The notes under the pieces were generated by a model. The model was not told where the DNA came from. It ran no database searches and saw nothing but the letters and a program-made list of their open reading frames with translations. A stretch of DNA of 64,000 nucleotides from Mesorhizobium sp. dw_380. Lineage in GTDB: Bacteria; Pseudomonadota; Alphaproteobacteria; Rhizobiales; Rhizobiaceae. Position 1 is the first letter of the stretch. Every line of letters starts with the position of its first letter. The translations under genes were made by a program, and so were the position numbers. This document shows, piece after piece, positions 31,923 to 41,842 of the stretch. The stretch is taken from NCBI RefSeq assembly GCF_018588885.1, contig NZ_JAFFIW010000005.1, positions 124,001 through 188,000 of the forward strand, read 5' to 3'.

Positions 31923-32467
31923 GCCGGCGCCCTTCCATCCATCTGATCGGCAGCCGCCTGCGGCGTGTTCGAGCCCGTAAGACGGTCGCCTTGGCCGCGG
32001 CCGGTCTCGGTCTTTTGGGCTTCACGGCGCTGGCAAAACCCACCCCTTGGCTGGTCTGGAACGCCTCGGCCAGCGCGCCGATCGGCCTTTACCGCATCGC
32101 TGCGGGAGCGCTGGCGCGTGGCGATCTCGTGCTCGTGCGCCCGCCTGAATACGCGGCGTATCTCGCCGCCGAGCGCAGCTATCTGCCTCGCAATGTGCCG
32201 CTGGCAAAACGTCTTGCAGCGCTGCCGGACGATAATGTCTGCGCCTTCAATGACGCCATCATCATCGGCGGCGACATCGTCGCGCGCCGGCTCAAAATCG
32301 ATGCCGAAGGCCGACCTTTGCCATGGTGGAACGGCTGCCGAGCGCTCGGCGACAACGAGGTTTTCCTGCTCGGCAGCGACAAAAACCGCTCCTTCGACAG
32401 CCGCTATTTCGGGCCTGTTCCCACTCAAAATGTCATCGGGAGGCTCGTACCACTATGGACCGAGTGA
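31919..32467 (+). CDS. traF: TraF-like conjugative signal peptidase (S26)
   Basis: 182 residues: basic N-terminus, one transmembrane segment (TVALAAAGLGLLGFTALA), then the S26 catalytic serine region NASASAPIGLYRI and a lysine in the ERSYLPRNVPLAKRLAALPDD stretch; FLLGSDKNRSFDSRYFGPV is the family box containing Ser-Asp-Ser/Arg. TraF matures the cyclic pilin encoded by trbC. Coupled to rdfS (ATGA) and overlapping the next gene by 13 bases. Confidence 0.87.
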   Translation: MSRRPSIHLIGSRLRRVRARKTVALAAAGLGLLGFTALAKPTPWLVWNASASAPIGLYRIAAGALARGDLVLVRPPEYAAYLAAERSYLPRNVPLAKRLAALPDDNVCAFNDAIIIGGDIVARRLKIDAEGRPLPWWNGCRALGDNEVFLLGSDKNRSFDSRYFGPVPTQNVIGRLVPLWTE

Positions 32468-33135
32468 CCCTCCTCTTGTTGGGCATGATCGCCATTGCGC
32501 CATGCGCCTGTTCCGCCTCGACCGGCGCTGAGACGGTCGCCATTTCCCAAAGTCCGCAGCTGCGAAAGTGGCAGACGTTGGTATCGGAAGCAAGCCGGCG
32601 CTTCCATATTCCCCAAGCCTGGATCTATGCCGTCATGGCTGCCGAAAGCGGCGGCAAGACGATGCGCGACGGCCGCCCCATCACCTCCCCCGCTGGCGCC
32701 ATGGGCCTCATGCAGGTGATGCCCGGCACCTATGAGGAGATGCGGGTCGAACACGGCCTTGGGCCTAACCCGCACGATCCGCGCGACAATATCCTGGCCG
32801 GCACGGCCTATCTCAGCGCCATGTATGACCGCTTCGGATTTCCTGGCCTGTTTGGCGCCTACAATGCCGGTCCCGAGCGCTACGACGAGCATTTGAAGCG
32901 TGGCAAACCGCTGCCAGAAGAGACCGTTGAGTACCTCGACCAACTCAAGGCGGCCGGAGTTTCGGCGGCCGACATCGAGACGTTCGAAAGCAAACCTGTC
33001 GCTCCAAAGGCGCAAATCGCTCCTCTCGGACGGTCGCTGTTCTTCATCCATGACGGTGTTCACGCCGGCGTAAACGGCGATCTCTTCGTGCCGCTCGGCA
33101 AGGACGGCGCGCAGCCGAGGGAGCCGGTGCGTTAG
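32455..33135 (+). CDS. Lytic transglycosylase of conjugation system (VirB1-like)
   Basis: 226 residues, with signal peptide and possible lipobox (APCACS), then an SLT domain: catalytic glutamate in YAVMAAESGGK, GAMGLMQVMPGTYEEM, NILAGTAYLSAMYDRF and GAYNAGPERYDEHL. It opens peptidoglycan locally for the transfer apparatus. The start MDRVTLLLLGM overlaps traF. An IS66 element begins 33 bases after its stop, separating it from rlxS. Confidence 0.87.
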   Translation: MDRVTLLLLGMIAIAPCACSASTGAETVAISQSPQLRKWQTLVSEASRRFHIPQAWIYAVMAAESGGKTMRDGRPITSPAGAMGLMQVMPGTYEEMRVEHGLGPNPHDPRDNILAGTAYLSAMYDRFGFPGLFGAYNAGPERYDEHLKRGKPLPEETVEYLDQLKAAGVSAADIETFESKPVAPKAQIAPLGRSLFFIHDGVHAGVNGDLFVPLGKDGAQPREPVR

Positions 33136-33194
33136 CCATGGGCGGACGGGGCGCGTCTGGCGGGGCTGGTAAGCGTCCGGTTCTTGCACGTCGC

Positions 33195-34738
33195 TCAGCT
33201 CTTGACAGGATTTGCCGCTTTCCAGTTCCACGGCAGCAATTCGTCGAGGCGGTTGATGGGGGTCCGTCAACCATGCGCGAGAGCACATCATGAAGATAGG
33301 CGTAGGGTTCGACGCCATTGAGCTTGCAGGTTTCGACCAGCGAGCACAGCACCGCCCATCGATGACCGCCGCCGTCGCTACCCGCGAAGAGGTGGTTCTT
33401 GCGGCCAAGACTGACCGGCCGGATCGCGCGCTCGACCGGATTGGTGTCGAGCTCGGTGCGACCGTCGTGCAGGAAGCGCGTCAGCCCCTCCCAGCGCGAC
33501 AGCGCGTAACGGATCGCTTCGGCGAGCGTGCTGCGCCCTGGCAAGAGCGGAAGCTGCGCTTCGAGCCAGACCCGCATGGCATCGACGATTGGTTTCGAAC
33601 GGATGCGCCGAGATGCCAACCGATGCGGGGGCGACTGACCGCGAACGTCGGCTTCGACGGCATAGAGTTGGCCGATCCGGCGCAAGGCCTCCACCGCGAT
33701 CGGTCCGTTGGTCGCCTGAGCCACGTCATAGAATTTGCGCCGGGTATGCGCCCAACAGGCAGCAAGAACGATGTCTCCCTTGCCGGTGAGTTGCTCGAAA
33801 CCGGCATAGCCATCGACATGCAGCACGCCCTTGAAGTGCTCGAGATGCGAGGCCGGGCGTTCTGCCTTGCGGTCCGGCGCAAACATATAGATCGCCGCCG
33901 GCGGCTCCGGTCCAGCCCAGGCGCGTTGCTCGCGGGCGTAGACCCACAGCCGCCCCGTCTTGGTGCGCCCACGACCGGGATCGAGCACCGGCACCGGCGT
34001 ATCGTCGGCAAAGAGATGGTTGGAAGCGAACACGCTCTTGGCGAGGCGTTCGTGCAGGGCTTCGAGCCACCAGCAGGCGCCGCCAACCCATCCAGCGAGC
34101 GTCGAGCGCGGAAGATCGACACCATTGCGGGCGAAGATCTGCGACTGCCGATAGAGCGGCGTATGATCGCAGTACTTGCTCACCAGCACCTGCGCGAGCA
34201 GCGCTGGCGTGGCCAGGCCGCCGCCGATCAGCCGCTCCGGTGCCGGCGCTTGCACCACCGTCTCGCAGGTCCGGCAAGCATATTTCGGACGCGTGGTGCG
34301 GATCACGCGAAGCTGCGCTGGCACCCAATCCAGCATCTCACTCACGTTTTTGCCAATGGCATGCAGGGTGCCGCCGCAACACGTGCAGACTGTGCCGCCG
34401 ACATCAAGCAGGACGTCCTCGCGCGGCAGATGATCAGGCAGCGATCTGCGATGGGACGACCGCTCCGCCGACGGTTTGACTTCGAACGGACGGCTCTCCT
34501 GGATGCGAGCAACATCGGCGTCGAGGTCTTCCAGCGCGAGCACAAGCTGGTCGGGGGCAAGCTGCTCGGAACTGCGGCCGAACTGCGCTCGCTGGAGCTT
34601 TTTGATGATCGACTGAAGTCGCTCAATCTCCCCGTCGCGGCTCTCGACCGCAGCCGCCATGTCGCGCACGAGACGCTGCAAAAGCTGCGGGTCGGAAGGC
34701 AGATTTTCGAGATCGATCAACATGATCGAATCTATCAT
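33195..34738 (-). pseudogene. tnpC: IS66 transposase TnpC, frameshift at the C-terminus
   Basis: The IS66 DDE transposase: leucine-zipper-like N-terminus, zinc-binding CTCCGGTLHAIG and YACRTCE, catalytic core LFADDTPVPVLDPGRGRTKTG, HVDGYAGFEQL, AACWAHTRRKFYD and ALSRWEGLTRFL, ERAIRPVSLGRKNHLFAG. Near 33263 one base is missing after RMVDG. The normal ending INRLDELLPWNW to a stop at 33195 lies in the next frame, while the annotated frame reads on to 33044. Core intact. Confidence 0.88.
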
Positions 34739-34795
34739 AAACAGCCTAAAAACCCAAGCTTTCCGGGCTTTTCCGCGACAATCGACGAGGCGATT

Positions 34796-35149
34796 TCAGC
34801 CCGCCAGCATCGGTCGCCAGAAGCGTTCCGGCGTGCGCCAGTCGATCCCCTCGATGAGCATCGCCAGTTGCGCTGGCGACAGTGTCACCGAGCCGCCTGG
34901 CTCAGCCAGGCGCGGCCACATGAACTGTCCGCGGTCCATGCGCTTGGTGAACAGGCACAGCCCCGTTTCATCCCAAAAAAGGATTTTCAAAAGCGAGGCA
35001 TTCTTGCCGCGGAAGACGAACAGATGTCCCGAGAACGGATCCTTCTTCAGGTGTTCCTGGATCAGCGTCGCGAGGCCATCGAGGCCCTTTCGCATGTCGG
35101 TGTGACCCAAGGCCAGATGCACTTTCACGCCGGCCGGAACGACAATCAT
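34796..35149 (-). CDS. tnpB: IS66 accessory protein TnpB (Orf2)
   Basis: 117 residues, classic IS66 Orf2: VHLALGHTDMRKGLDGLATLIQ, DPFSGHLFVFRGKNASLLKILFWD, GLCLFTKRMDRGQFMWP. Required with TnpA and TnpC for transposition of this family. Intact; start overlaps the ancestral tnpA stop. Confidence 0.92.
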   Translation of the reverse strand: MIVVPAGVKVHLALGHTDMRKGLDGLATLIQEHLKKDPFSGHLFVFRGKNASLLKILFWDETGLCLFTKRMDRGQFMWPRLAEPGGSVTLSPAQLAMLIEGIDWRTPERFWRPMLAG

Positions 35150-36049
35150 GACGCCTTCTCCTTACCAGTGAGCTGCCGCTTCACGGCGGCCGTGGTCGCG
35201 CCCGCCGGCGCGAACACGCGCCGTCCATATCCAGTTCCATTGCCACCATTCCGTCCGGCGGCTGCACGAGATCGCGCAACGCCGCGAGTGCCGGCAACTC
35301 GTTCGCCGCGCCGTCGGCGAGCGCGACCATCGCCAGTTGCGGCGCCTTGCGGGCAGTCAGGCCGAACTCTTCGCGCCAGCGGAAGGCCATGCTGGTGGCA
35401 ATGCCGTGGCGGCGACAGACCTGCGCCACGGCGACGCCAGCCTCTCGGTCTCCGCGACGATCGCCCGCTTCTGCTCGTTGGTGAAGGTGCGCCGGTTCGA
35501 GCGACCGTCCGCAGCCCCAGGCGTCAAGCGGTATTTGCGCCGTACGCAATTAGCAGCGCTGCTTAATTGGGCCCGGGTACTCGGATGAAGAAGCGACCGC
35601 CAGTCCATTTCAGTGCCGGATTCCTCGAACCGATCGCGCCATCTGCGCAGCGCGTGCGGCGAAAGATCGAGCGCCGCCGCATACTCGGCGAGCCCCATGC
35701 CGCTCCAATTCATCGCCTCCACATGCATTCCCCAGAACGCATGCAGCGCAAGCGGACCGCGGTCCGTGCGCGCGCCGTAGCGGCGGCGAGGTGGCGCGTT
35801 TTGCTTCCGCCGAGGCGCATTCCTGGCGCGCTTCTTCTGCTTCTCCGCGTACAATTCCCGCAGATATTCCGCACGTTTACGCAGGTCTTTCGGCGTCAGC
35901 AGGTGGCGCGCCCAACGCTCGAAGGTCACCGTCGAAAGCTTGTGCCGGCGGCAATATTCCTCCGCCTCCAGAGAGCTGCGAAACCAGCTGCCGACATGCG
36001 TGCGCCAGTAGGGGTTGTCAGCCTTGTCCCAGGAGCGGCGGGGCGCCAT
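35146..36049 (-). pseudogene. tnpA: IS66 accessory protein TnpA (Orf1), two frameshifts
   Basis: Long-type IS66 TnpA: two helix-turn-helix segments, SSLEAEEYCRRHKLSTVTFERWARHL and NWSGMGLAEYAAALDLSPHALRRWRDRF, then FTNEQKRAIVAETERL. Near 35440 one base is lost and VAQVCRRHGIATSMAFRWREEFGL continues in another frame. A second slip near 35215 (MELDMDGA) precedes the expected VFAPAGATTAAVKRQLTGKEKAS ending that overlaps tnpB. Likely non-functional if the sequence is right. Confidence 0.82.
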
Positions 36050-36142
36050 CGCAGATCATCCTCCTCGACAAGAAGGAACCCGACATGACGCGAGATTGCA
36101 CTACCTCAGATATGTGCAGGGACCGGACGCTTACCGGGGCTG

Positions 36143-36294
36143 GGGGGCTGGGCGCGTAAGGCAAGATAAAGGCACCGCCTCCAGGAGGCGGCTAAGTCTT
36201 TGTCTGCACATCGTTTTTCCAGGAGGCTGCCGCCGGTGCCAAGAGGGTTTGACGTGTAAGTGTCTGATTTTGCTTGATATGTCTGGGAGGTCGC
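36143..36294. other. rlxS leader, candidate oriT region
   Basis: Between the IS66 target duplication and rlxS is a strong inverted repeat, CCGCCTCC-A-GGAGGCGG (36175-36191), with a repeated CCAGGAGGC further right (from about 36218). Origins of transfer often lie just upstream of the relaxase gene and carry inverted repeats, so this is the best oriT candidate in the window. No nic-site match was established. Confidence 0.3.
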
Positions 36295-38265
36295 ATGGCA
36301 GATGACGAGTTCAGGCCGAAGCTCGGCAAAATCGGGTCGCGCGGCTCGAAGGCAGGCAAACGCTATGCCGGTCAAGTCCGGGCAGCCGTCAACCGAGCCG
36401 GCGGCCAGCCCCAGCCCGGCGGTCGCTTCACGGGCAGCCGGACAGGGCGTGGCGGGGCGGCTGCGGAGCTGCTGAAATCGCGCGACCGGTATGCCGCCTT
36501 CCGCCAGCGCCGGGTGATCGTCAAGGCGCGGATCGTCAAGCTCGCCGGCAAGGGCGCGGACGGGGCGCGTGCCCATCTACGCTATCTTCAGCGCGACGGC
36601 GTCACCCGAGAAGGTGCGCCTGGCGAGCTCTACGGCGCCGACAGCGACCGCGTCGACGGCAAGGCGTTCATCGATCGCGCGGACGGCGACCGCCACCAAT
36701 TCCGCTTCATCGTCGCTGCCGAAGACGGCATCGAGTATGAAGACCTGAAGCCGCTGACGCGGCGGCTCATGGCGCAGATGCAGGAAGACCTCGGCACGAA
36801 GCTCGACTGGGTCGCGGTTGATCACTTCAATACCGGCCATCCCCATAGCCACATCATCGTCCGAGGCAGGGACGACCGTGGCGAGAACCTGGTCATCGCG
36901 CGCGAATATATCTCATCTGGCATCCGCGAGCGGGCGGCCGAGCTGGTCAGCCTCGATCTCGGTCCGCGAACCGACCGCGAGATTGAGCTTCGCCTGCGCC
37001 GGGAAATGGAGCAGGAACGCTTCACCAGCATCGACCGTCGGCTGCTCAGCATGCGTGATGATGACGGCCTGGTCTCGCCGGACGGTCCCGACGCCATTCG
37101 TCAGACGCTGCACCAGGGACGGCTGCGCAAGCTCGAGCGGATGGGTCTGGCCGCGGAGGTCGGCGCTGGTTCCTGGCGCCTCGACGATGAGCTCGAAGCC
37201 ACGCTGCGCCGCGCCGGCGAACGCGGCGACATCATCAAGACCATGCACCGCGAACTGGCCGGCAAGGGGCTTGCCCGCAGTGCCGCCGACTGGGTGATCC
37301 ACGATCGAGCCGGCGAGCCCGTCCAGTCTCTCGTCGGTCGGGTTGTCGCGCGTGGACTGGCCGACGAGATCAATGACCGCCATTACATGATCGTGGACGC
37401 CGTCGACGGTAAGAGCCATTGGATCGACATCGGTAGAGGCGAGGCGATGGAAACGATGCCTAATGGCTGCATCGTGCGTGTCGCGCCAAGGAACACCGAG
37501 CCGAGGCAGGTCGATCGTACCATCGCCGAAATCGCCGCCGCGCATGGCGGCCGCTACGACGTCGATATGCACCTGAAGCATGACCCATCCGCCACCGAGA
37601 GCTTTGCGCGAACGCATGTGCGGCGGCTGGAGGCGATCCGCCGCGCGACCGGCGGCGTCGAGCGAGAGCCGAACGGCACCTGGCTCATCGCGCCGGACCA
37701 TCTCGATCGCGTCGCGAATTATGAGGGCCAGCGGGCCAGGGCCGAGCCTGTCGTTGCCGACAAGCTCTCCTCAATGGCGCTGGAGCGACAGGTCAGCTTC
37801 AACGGCGCCACCTGGCTCGACCGGGAGCTGGTTGCCGATAGACCCGAGCCTTTGCACGGATCCGGCTTCGGCCGCGACGTGAGAGAGGCGCAAGCTCGCC
37901 GGCGGCAGTGGCTGATCGCGCAAGGCCTCGCGCATGAAGAACAGGATGGGATCGTCTATCGAGCCAACATGCTTTCGATCCTGCGCCAGCGAGAACTGAA
38001 CCGTGTTGCTGGCCAACTGTCGGAGGAACTTGGCCTGCCCTATGCCGAAGCGCGATCCGGAGGACGAGTAGAGGGTACGCTCCGCCGCTCCGTCGAGCTT
38101 GCCAGCGGAAAATGTGCCGTCGTTGAGAAGTCGCGCGAATTCACGCTGGTGCCATGGCGGCCGGTGCTTGAGCGCCATGTGGGCAAGGAGGTCTCCGGTG
38201 TCGTGAGTGGGGAGGGGATTTCATGGACCGTCGGCCGGCAAAGGAGCGGACCTGGTGTTTCGTGA
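36295..38265 (+). CDS. rlxS: Conjugative relaxase
   Basis: 656 residues; ATG 36295 follows GGGAGG. It nicks oriT and pilots the ICE strand. The relaxase motif with histidine triad is HFNTGHPHSHIIVRG near residue 180, preceded by HLRYLQRDGVTREG and HQFRFIVAAEDG, the DUF3363/VirD2-like relaxase N-terminus of rhizobial ICEs. The long C-terminal part ends SWTVGRQRSGPGVS, the usual terminus, so the gene is complete. In R7A rlxS follows traF; here an IS66 interrupts the spacing. Confidence 0.9.
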   Translation: MADDEFRPKLGKIGSRGSKAGKRYAGQVRAAVNRAGGQPQPGGRFTGSRTGRGGAAAELLKSRDRYAAFRQRRVIVKARIVKLAGKGADGARAHLRYLQRDGVTREGAPGELYGADSDRVDGKAFIDRADGDRHQFRFIVAAEDGIEYEDLKPLTRRLMAQMQEDLGTKLDWVAVDHFNTGHPHSHIIVRGRDDRGENLVIAREYISSGIRERAAELVSLDLGPRTDREIELRLRREMEQERFTSIDRRLLSMRDDDGLVSPDGPDAIRQTLHQGRLRKLERMGLAAEVGAGSWRLDDELEATLRRAGERGDIIKTMHRELAGKGLARSAADWVIHDRAGEPVQSLVGRVVARGLADEINDRHYMIVDAVDGKSHWIDIGRGEAMETMPNGCIVRVAPRNTEPRQVDRTIAEIAAAHGGRYDVDMHLKHDPSATESFARTHVRRLEAIRRATGGVEREPNGTWLIAPDHLDRVANYEGQRARAEPVVADKLSSMALERQVSFNGATWLDRELVADRPEPLHGSGFGRDVREAQARRRQWLIAQGLAHEEQDGIVYRANMLSILRQRELNRVAGQLSEELGLPYAEARSGGRVEGTLRRSVELASGKCAVVEKSREFTLVPWRPVLERHVGKEVSGVVSGEGISWTVGRQRSGPGVS

Positions 38266-38620
38266 GATGGTGTACAGCTTTTTAGCCAGCGGCGCGGGCA
38301 GCCATGCGACCCCGCGTAGACCTTATGGCCGCAGCCCGCAATCGGTCGCATGGACCTGCCAGGCGGGGCGGCTTTGGAGCGTTCGGACCCGACACGCTGC
38401 GTGAGTGGCCAGACTTCGAGCGCTCGAAGATGGCGGACTGTTGTCTGCTGGCCGGCGTTATTCCGGCTGGCCTATGACCGCGGCGCAACAGTTCACCGCT
38501 GAAGTTGCCACGGGCGAACATCGACAAGAGAAAAAACACCATTGCGCGATACAAATCGCCGTTGAAAGCGTTTAGGTTGCATGCGCTTCGCCAAGTAAAC
38601 GGATACCCCAGAAGAGAGCC
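38266..38620. other. Spacer between rlxS and the AAA-ATPase gene
   Basis: No coding sequence recognised. It may hold the promoter of the downstream ATPase/protease pair and marks the left junction of the inserted defence block. Confidence 0.45.
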
Positions 38621-39607
38621 ATGACCACGGCCCGCCATATCGTGACGCTGCTTAAAAGCCACATTGCCGGCGACGAGGATCGTTTCCTCTCTATCGCGAT
38701 GCAGCTTGCTGCGCATGAGGCACGTCAAGGCCATGGTAAGCTTGCTCAGGAGCTCAAGGATCTGGTCGACGCAGCCAAGAGCAGGGACGCCCGGATTGTC
38801 AAGAGCAGTCGGCCGGTTCCCCTTTTTCAGCCAAAGGGCGAGCTCGCAGGGCTCCTGCATGTGCGCTATCCGGACCTGCGACTGACCGACATGATTTTGC
38901 CGGACAGTCTGCGCTCGCGCCTGCACCGCGTGCTGGGAGAGCAGCGCCAACAAGCAAGCTTGCGCGAGCACGGGCTTGTTCCCCGTCGCAAACTGCTTCT
39001 GGTCGGCCCGCCAGGATCAGGCAAGACGATGACCGCATCGGCATTGGCCGGGGAGCTTCATCTGCCCCTTTTCACGATCGTCCTCGATGGTTTGATCACC
39101 AAGTTCATGGGAGAGACTGCCGGAAAGCTGCGGCTTGTTTTTGATGCAATGCAGGCGACGCGGGGCGTCTACTTCTTTGACGAATTCGATGCCATCGGCG
39201 CGCGTCGAGGCGAACGCCAGGATGTTGGCGAGATTCGGCGCGTGCTGAATTCGTTTCTGCAGTTTCTCGAGCAAGACGACAGCCACAGCCTGATTATTGC
39301 GGCAACAAATCATCCCGAGCTGCTCGACAGAGCTTTGTTCCGCCGTTTCGACGATGTCATCGAATACGCCGTGCCCGATCGGCCGATTATAGAGGCGCTG
39401 CTTCGGGCTCGACTCGACCGCTTCGACACCAGAGGGCTTGCCTGGAACGAGGCGATCTCTCAGGCAGAGAGACTGTCGCAGGCCGAGATCACGCGCGCGG
39501 CCGACGACGCTGCAAAAACCATCATATTGCGGGGGGGGAAGCGGATCACCTCGGAAGCGCTCATCGACGCTCTGAAGGAACGCCGGCAGGCGTCGCTGTT
39601 TGAGTAG
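38621..39607 (+). CDS. ietA: AAA-ATPase of an IetAS-type system
   Basis: 328 residues. Walker A GPPGSGKTMTASAL near residue 130, Walker B GVYFFDEFDAIG, sensor IIAATNHPELLDRALFRRFDD with the arginine pair of the AAA family. It is followed 75 bases on by a subtilisin-like protease. The ATPase plus subtilase pair is known as IetAS, first described as an incompatibility/toxin-antitoxin-like locus on Ti plasmids and later shown to give phage defence. The ATPase is intact. Confidence 0.85.
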   Translation: MTTARHIVTLLKSHIAGDEDRFLSIAMQLAAHEARQGHGKLAQELKDLVDAAKSRDARIVKSSRPVPLFQPKGELAGLLHVRYPDLRLTDMILPDSLRSRLHRVLGEQRQQASLREHGLVPRRKLLLVGPPGSGKTMTASALAGELHLPLFTIVLDGLITKFMGETAGKLRLVFDAMQATRGVYFFDEFDAIGARRGERQDVGEIRRVLNSFLQFLEQDDSHSLIIAATNHPELLDRALFRRFDDVIEYAVPDRPIIEALLRARLDRFDTRGLAWNEAISQAERLSQAEITRAADDAAKTIILRGGKRITSEALIDALKERRQASLFE

Positions 39608-39682
39608 CGACAGCACAGATCATAATGGCAGACGATTTTCCGCGCGACCGCGCCCATATCCACCTTCGCCATCACAGCGTCG

Positions 39683-41797
39683 GTGTTCCTGCCGCAAAGC
39701 GCGCAAGCCTATTATTTGCGGAAAGTCGAGGCGTATCGAGACGTTGATACTGACCGCGGCAGACCGCGCAACGAGCCGCTCGTCTCCCGCATGGAGACAG
39801 TCAGGCTGGCGACTGCACGATCGTTGTTTACCGACCACGACGACCTCTTCCCCCAGGCCGCTGACGAGCAGGTGTGGTGGGAAGTCTGGCTGCGCGACGG
39901 TCGCCGCGAGAACTTCGAGCACATTGCCGAAGCCCTGAACATCACTTTGCGCACGCATGCGGTCAGGTTTCCGGAGCGGGTGGTCATGCTGGCCCTCGCC
40001 AGCACGGCAATGCTCGACCGCATGATTGCGCACAGCGATGTCGTCGCCGAGCTGCGGCGCGCGAAGGATACGCCGTCCTTCTTCCTGGGCCTTGGCGGCG
40101 CGGAGCAAAGGGACTGGAGCGACGAGCTTCTCGGGCGCGTCAGACCGCCTCAATCCGATATTGCGGTCTGCATTCTCGACAGCGGCGTGCGTCGCACCCA
40201 CCCGTTGATCGAACCCGCACTTGCCGTTGAAGACTGGCACACCGTCAAACCGGCATGGGGCAGCGACGACACACCTGCGTGGAGCGGCCACGGGACGCGA
40301 ATGGCAGGTGTCGGCCTGTACGGTGATCTGGTCCCGCTCCTGGTCGGAGGCGATCCAGTTCCATTGCCCTTTCGGCTGGAGAGTGTTCGTATCCTTCCGC
40401 CAGAAGACGAGGCAAACGATCCAGAACTCTATGGCGCGATCACCGCGGAAGCGATCGCCCGCGCCGAGGTGCAGGCGCCGGAGCGCCGCCGCGCGATCGC
40501 AATGGCTGTGACAAGCGCCAGTCCGGCGCGTGGAAGGCCCACATCGTGGTCTGCCGCTATCGACCAACTCTGTTTCGAAGAGGAACAGCGACGCTTGATC
40601 GTTCTCTCTGCCGGCAACATCGGCGATGACCTCATGCCGGCCGAGCATTTGACGCGCAACGATCTGGAAGCAGTCGATGATCCTTCTCAGGCCTGGAATG
40701 CGCTGACGGTCGGCGCTTTCACAGAAAAGGTCGATATCATTGACACCGACTTTTCGGGCTACGCTCCGATCGCGCCGGTCGGCGAGCTCTCGCCGCGCAG
40801 TCGCACTTCGGTCGTTTGGGACAGGCAGTGGCCGGTGAAGCCCGAGGTCGTCTTCGAAGGCGGCAATCTCGCCCATGACGGTGTGTTGCCCGGCGAGCCG
40901 ATCGACGATCTGCAGATATTGACCACTTTCTGTCGACCCGAACTGCGCCACTCCACCACCCTCGGAGATACGAGCGCGGCAACGGCCCATGCCGCACGGA
41001 TGGCGGGACTAATTCTATCAGCGCGCCCCGAGCTGTGGCCTGAATCGGTTCGCGCCCTGATCGTCCACTCGGCCGAATGGACTCCGGCGATGCGCGCACG
41101 CATCGATGCGTGCAACGGAGCGAAGGGCGAGATCCAGGCGCTCGTGCGGCGCTATGGTTACGGCGTGCCAGATCTTGGGCGCGCGCTTCTGTCAACGGTG
41201 AACGACCTCACGCTTATCGTTGAAGATGAGCTTCAGCCTTTCCAGCGCGAGGGCGGCGCGGCTGCCAAAACGCGTGACATGAAGCTGCATCGCCTGCCTT
41301 GGCCGAAGGAGCAGCTCGCGGCGCTCGGCGCTGCCCAGGTCGAGCTCCGCGTCACGCTGTCCTATTTCATCGAACCCAACCCCGGTGAACGCGGATGGAC
41401 CCGCCGGCATCGTTACGCGTCCCATGGTCTTCGGTTCAGAGTAAAGTCAGCGACCGAGACAGTCGACGAATTCCGAGCCCGCATCAATCAGGCCGCTCGG
41501 GACGAGGAGGAAGGGGCGCCTGCTGGAGGCGGAGAAGAGTGGCTGCTCGGCACCTTCCGCGATCGCGGCTCGTTGCACGCCGATTTCTGGTCGGGCAGCG
41601 CCGCCGATCTCGCCGAGCGTGACGCGATCGGCGTGTTCCCGGTCGGGGGCTGGTGGAAGGAGAAGCCTTACCTGGAACGCGTCGACGCTCTGGCTCGGTA
41701 CGCCCTGATTGTGACGATTCGGGCGCCTGGGGTCGATGTTGACATCTTCACACCCGTCGAAGCAGCCCTGACTGTCGAGACGTCGGTCGAGACCTGA
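39683..41797 (+). CDS. ietS: Subtilisin-like serine protease of an IetAS-type system, N-terminally truncated
   Basis: 704 residues from GTG 39683. The S8 catalytic triad is visible: Asp in AVCILDSGVRRTHPL, His in WSGHGTRMAGVGLYG, Ser in LGDTSAATAHAARMAGL. Upstream, ATG 39625 starts MADDFPRDRAHI, the usual N-terminus of this family, but in a different frame. It is joined directly to ITASVFLPQSAQAYYLRKVEAYR, which in complete homologues comes roughly 100 residues later. I infer an internal deletion of the N-terminal prodomain-like region. The catalytic part is intact, so activity or misregulation is possible. Confidence 0.8.
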   Translation: MFLPQSAQAYYLRKVEAYRDVDTDRGRPRNEPLVSRMETVRLATARSLFTDHDDLFPQAADEQVWWEVWLRDGRRENFEHIAEALNITLRTHAVRFPERVVMLALASTAMLDRMIAHSDVVAELRRAKDTPSFFLGLGGAEQRDWSDELLGRVRPPQSDIAVCILDSGVRRTHPLIEPALAVEDWHTVKPAWGSDDTPAWSGHGTRMAGVGLYGDLVPLLVGGDPVPLPFRLESVRILPPEDEANDPELYGAITAEAIARAEVQAPERRRAIAMAVTSASPARGRPTSWSAAIDQLCFEEEQRRLIVLSAGNIGDDLMPAEHLTRNDLEAVDDPSQAWNALTVGAFTEKVDIIDTDFSGYAPIAPVGELSPRSRTSVVWDRQWPVKPEVVFEGGNLAHDGVLPGEPIDDLQILTTFCRPELRHSTTLGDTSAATAHAARMAGLILSARPELWPESVRALIVHSAEWTPAMRARIDACNGAKGEIQALVRRYGYGVPDLGRALLSTVNDLTLIVEDELQPFQREGGAAAKTRDMKLHRLPWPKEQLAALGAAQVELRVTLSYFIEPNPGERGWTRRHRYASHGLRFRVKSATETVDEFRARINQAARDEEEGAPAGGGEEWLLGTFRDRGSLHADFWSGSAADLAERDAIGVFPVGGWWKEKPYLERVDALARYALIVTIRAPGVDVDIFTPVEAALTVETSVET

Positions 41798-41842
41798 TGC
41801 AGCACTGTCCAAACCGGCCAACAACGGAGGTTTGACCAGCCT

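Larger units (their letters stand above)
33169..36134 (-). mobile_element. IS66-family insertion sequence, complete with target duplication
   Basis: 2966 bp. The ends are GTAAGCGTCCGGTTCTTGCAC at left and the complement of GTAAGCGTCCGGTCCCTGCAC at right (19 of 21 match). The 8-bp target CGGGGCTG is duplicated exactly at 33161-33168 and 36135-36142, the length typical of IS66. It contains tnpA, tnpB and tnpC on the minus strand; tnpA and tnpC have frameshifts. It sits between the lytic transglycosylase gene and rlxS. Confidence 0.93.

Noticed and set aside
33290..35566. 758-residue open frame on the plus strand
   Set aside because: Antisense to the IS66 tnpC/tnpB genes, whose protein motifs are unmistakable.
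39620..40990. 456-residue minus-strand open frame
   Set aside because: Antisense shadow of the subtilase gene with its catalytic triad.
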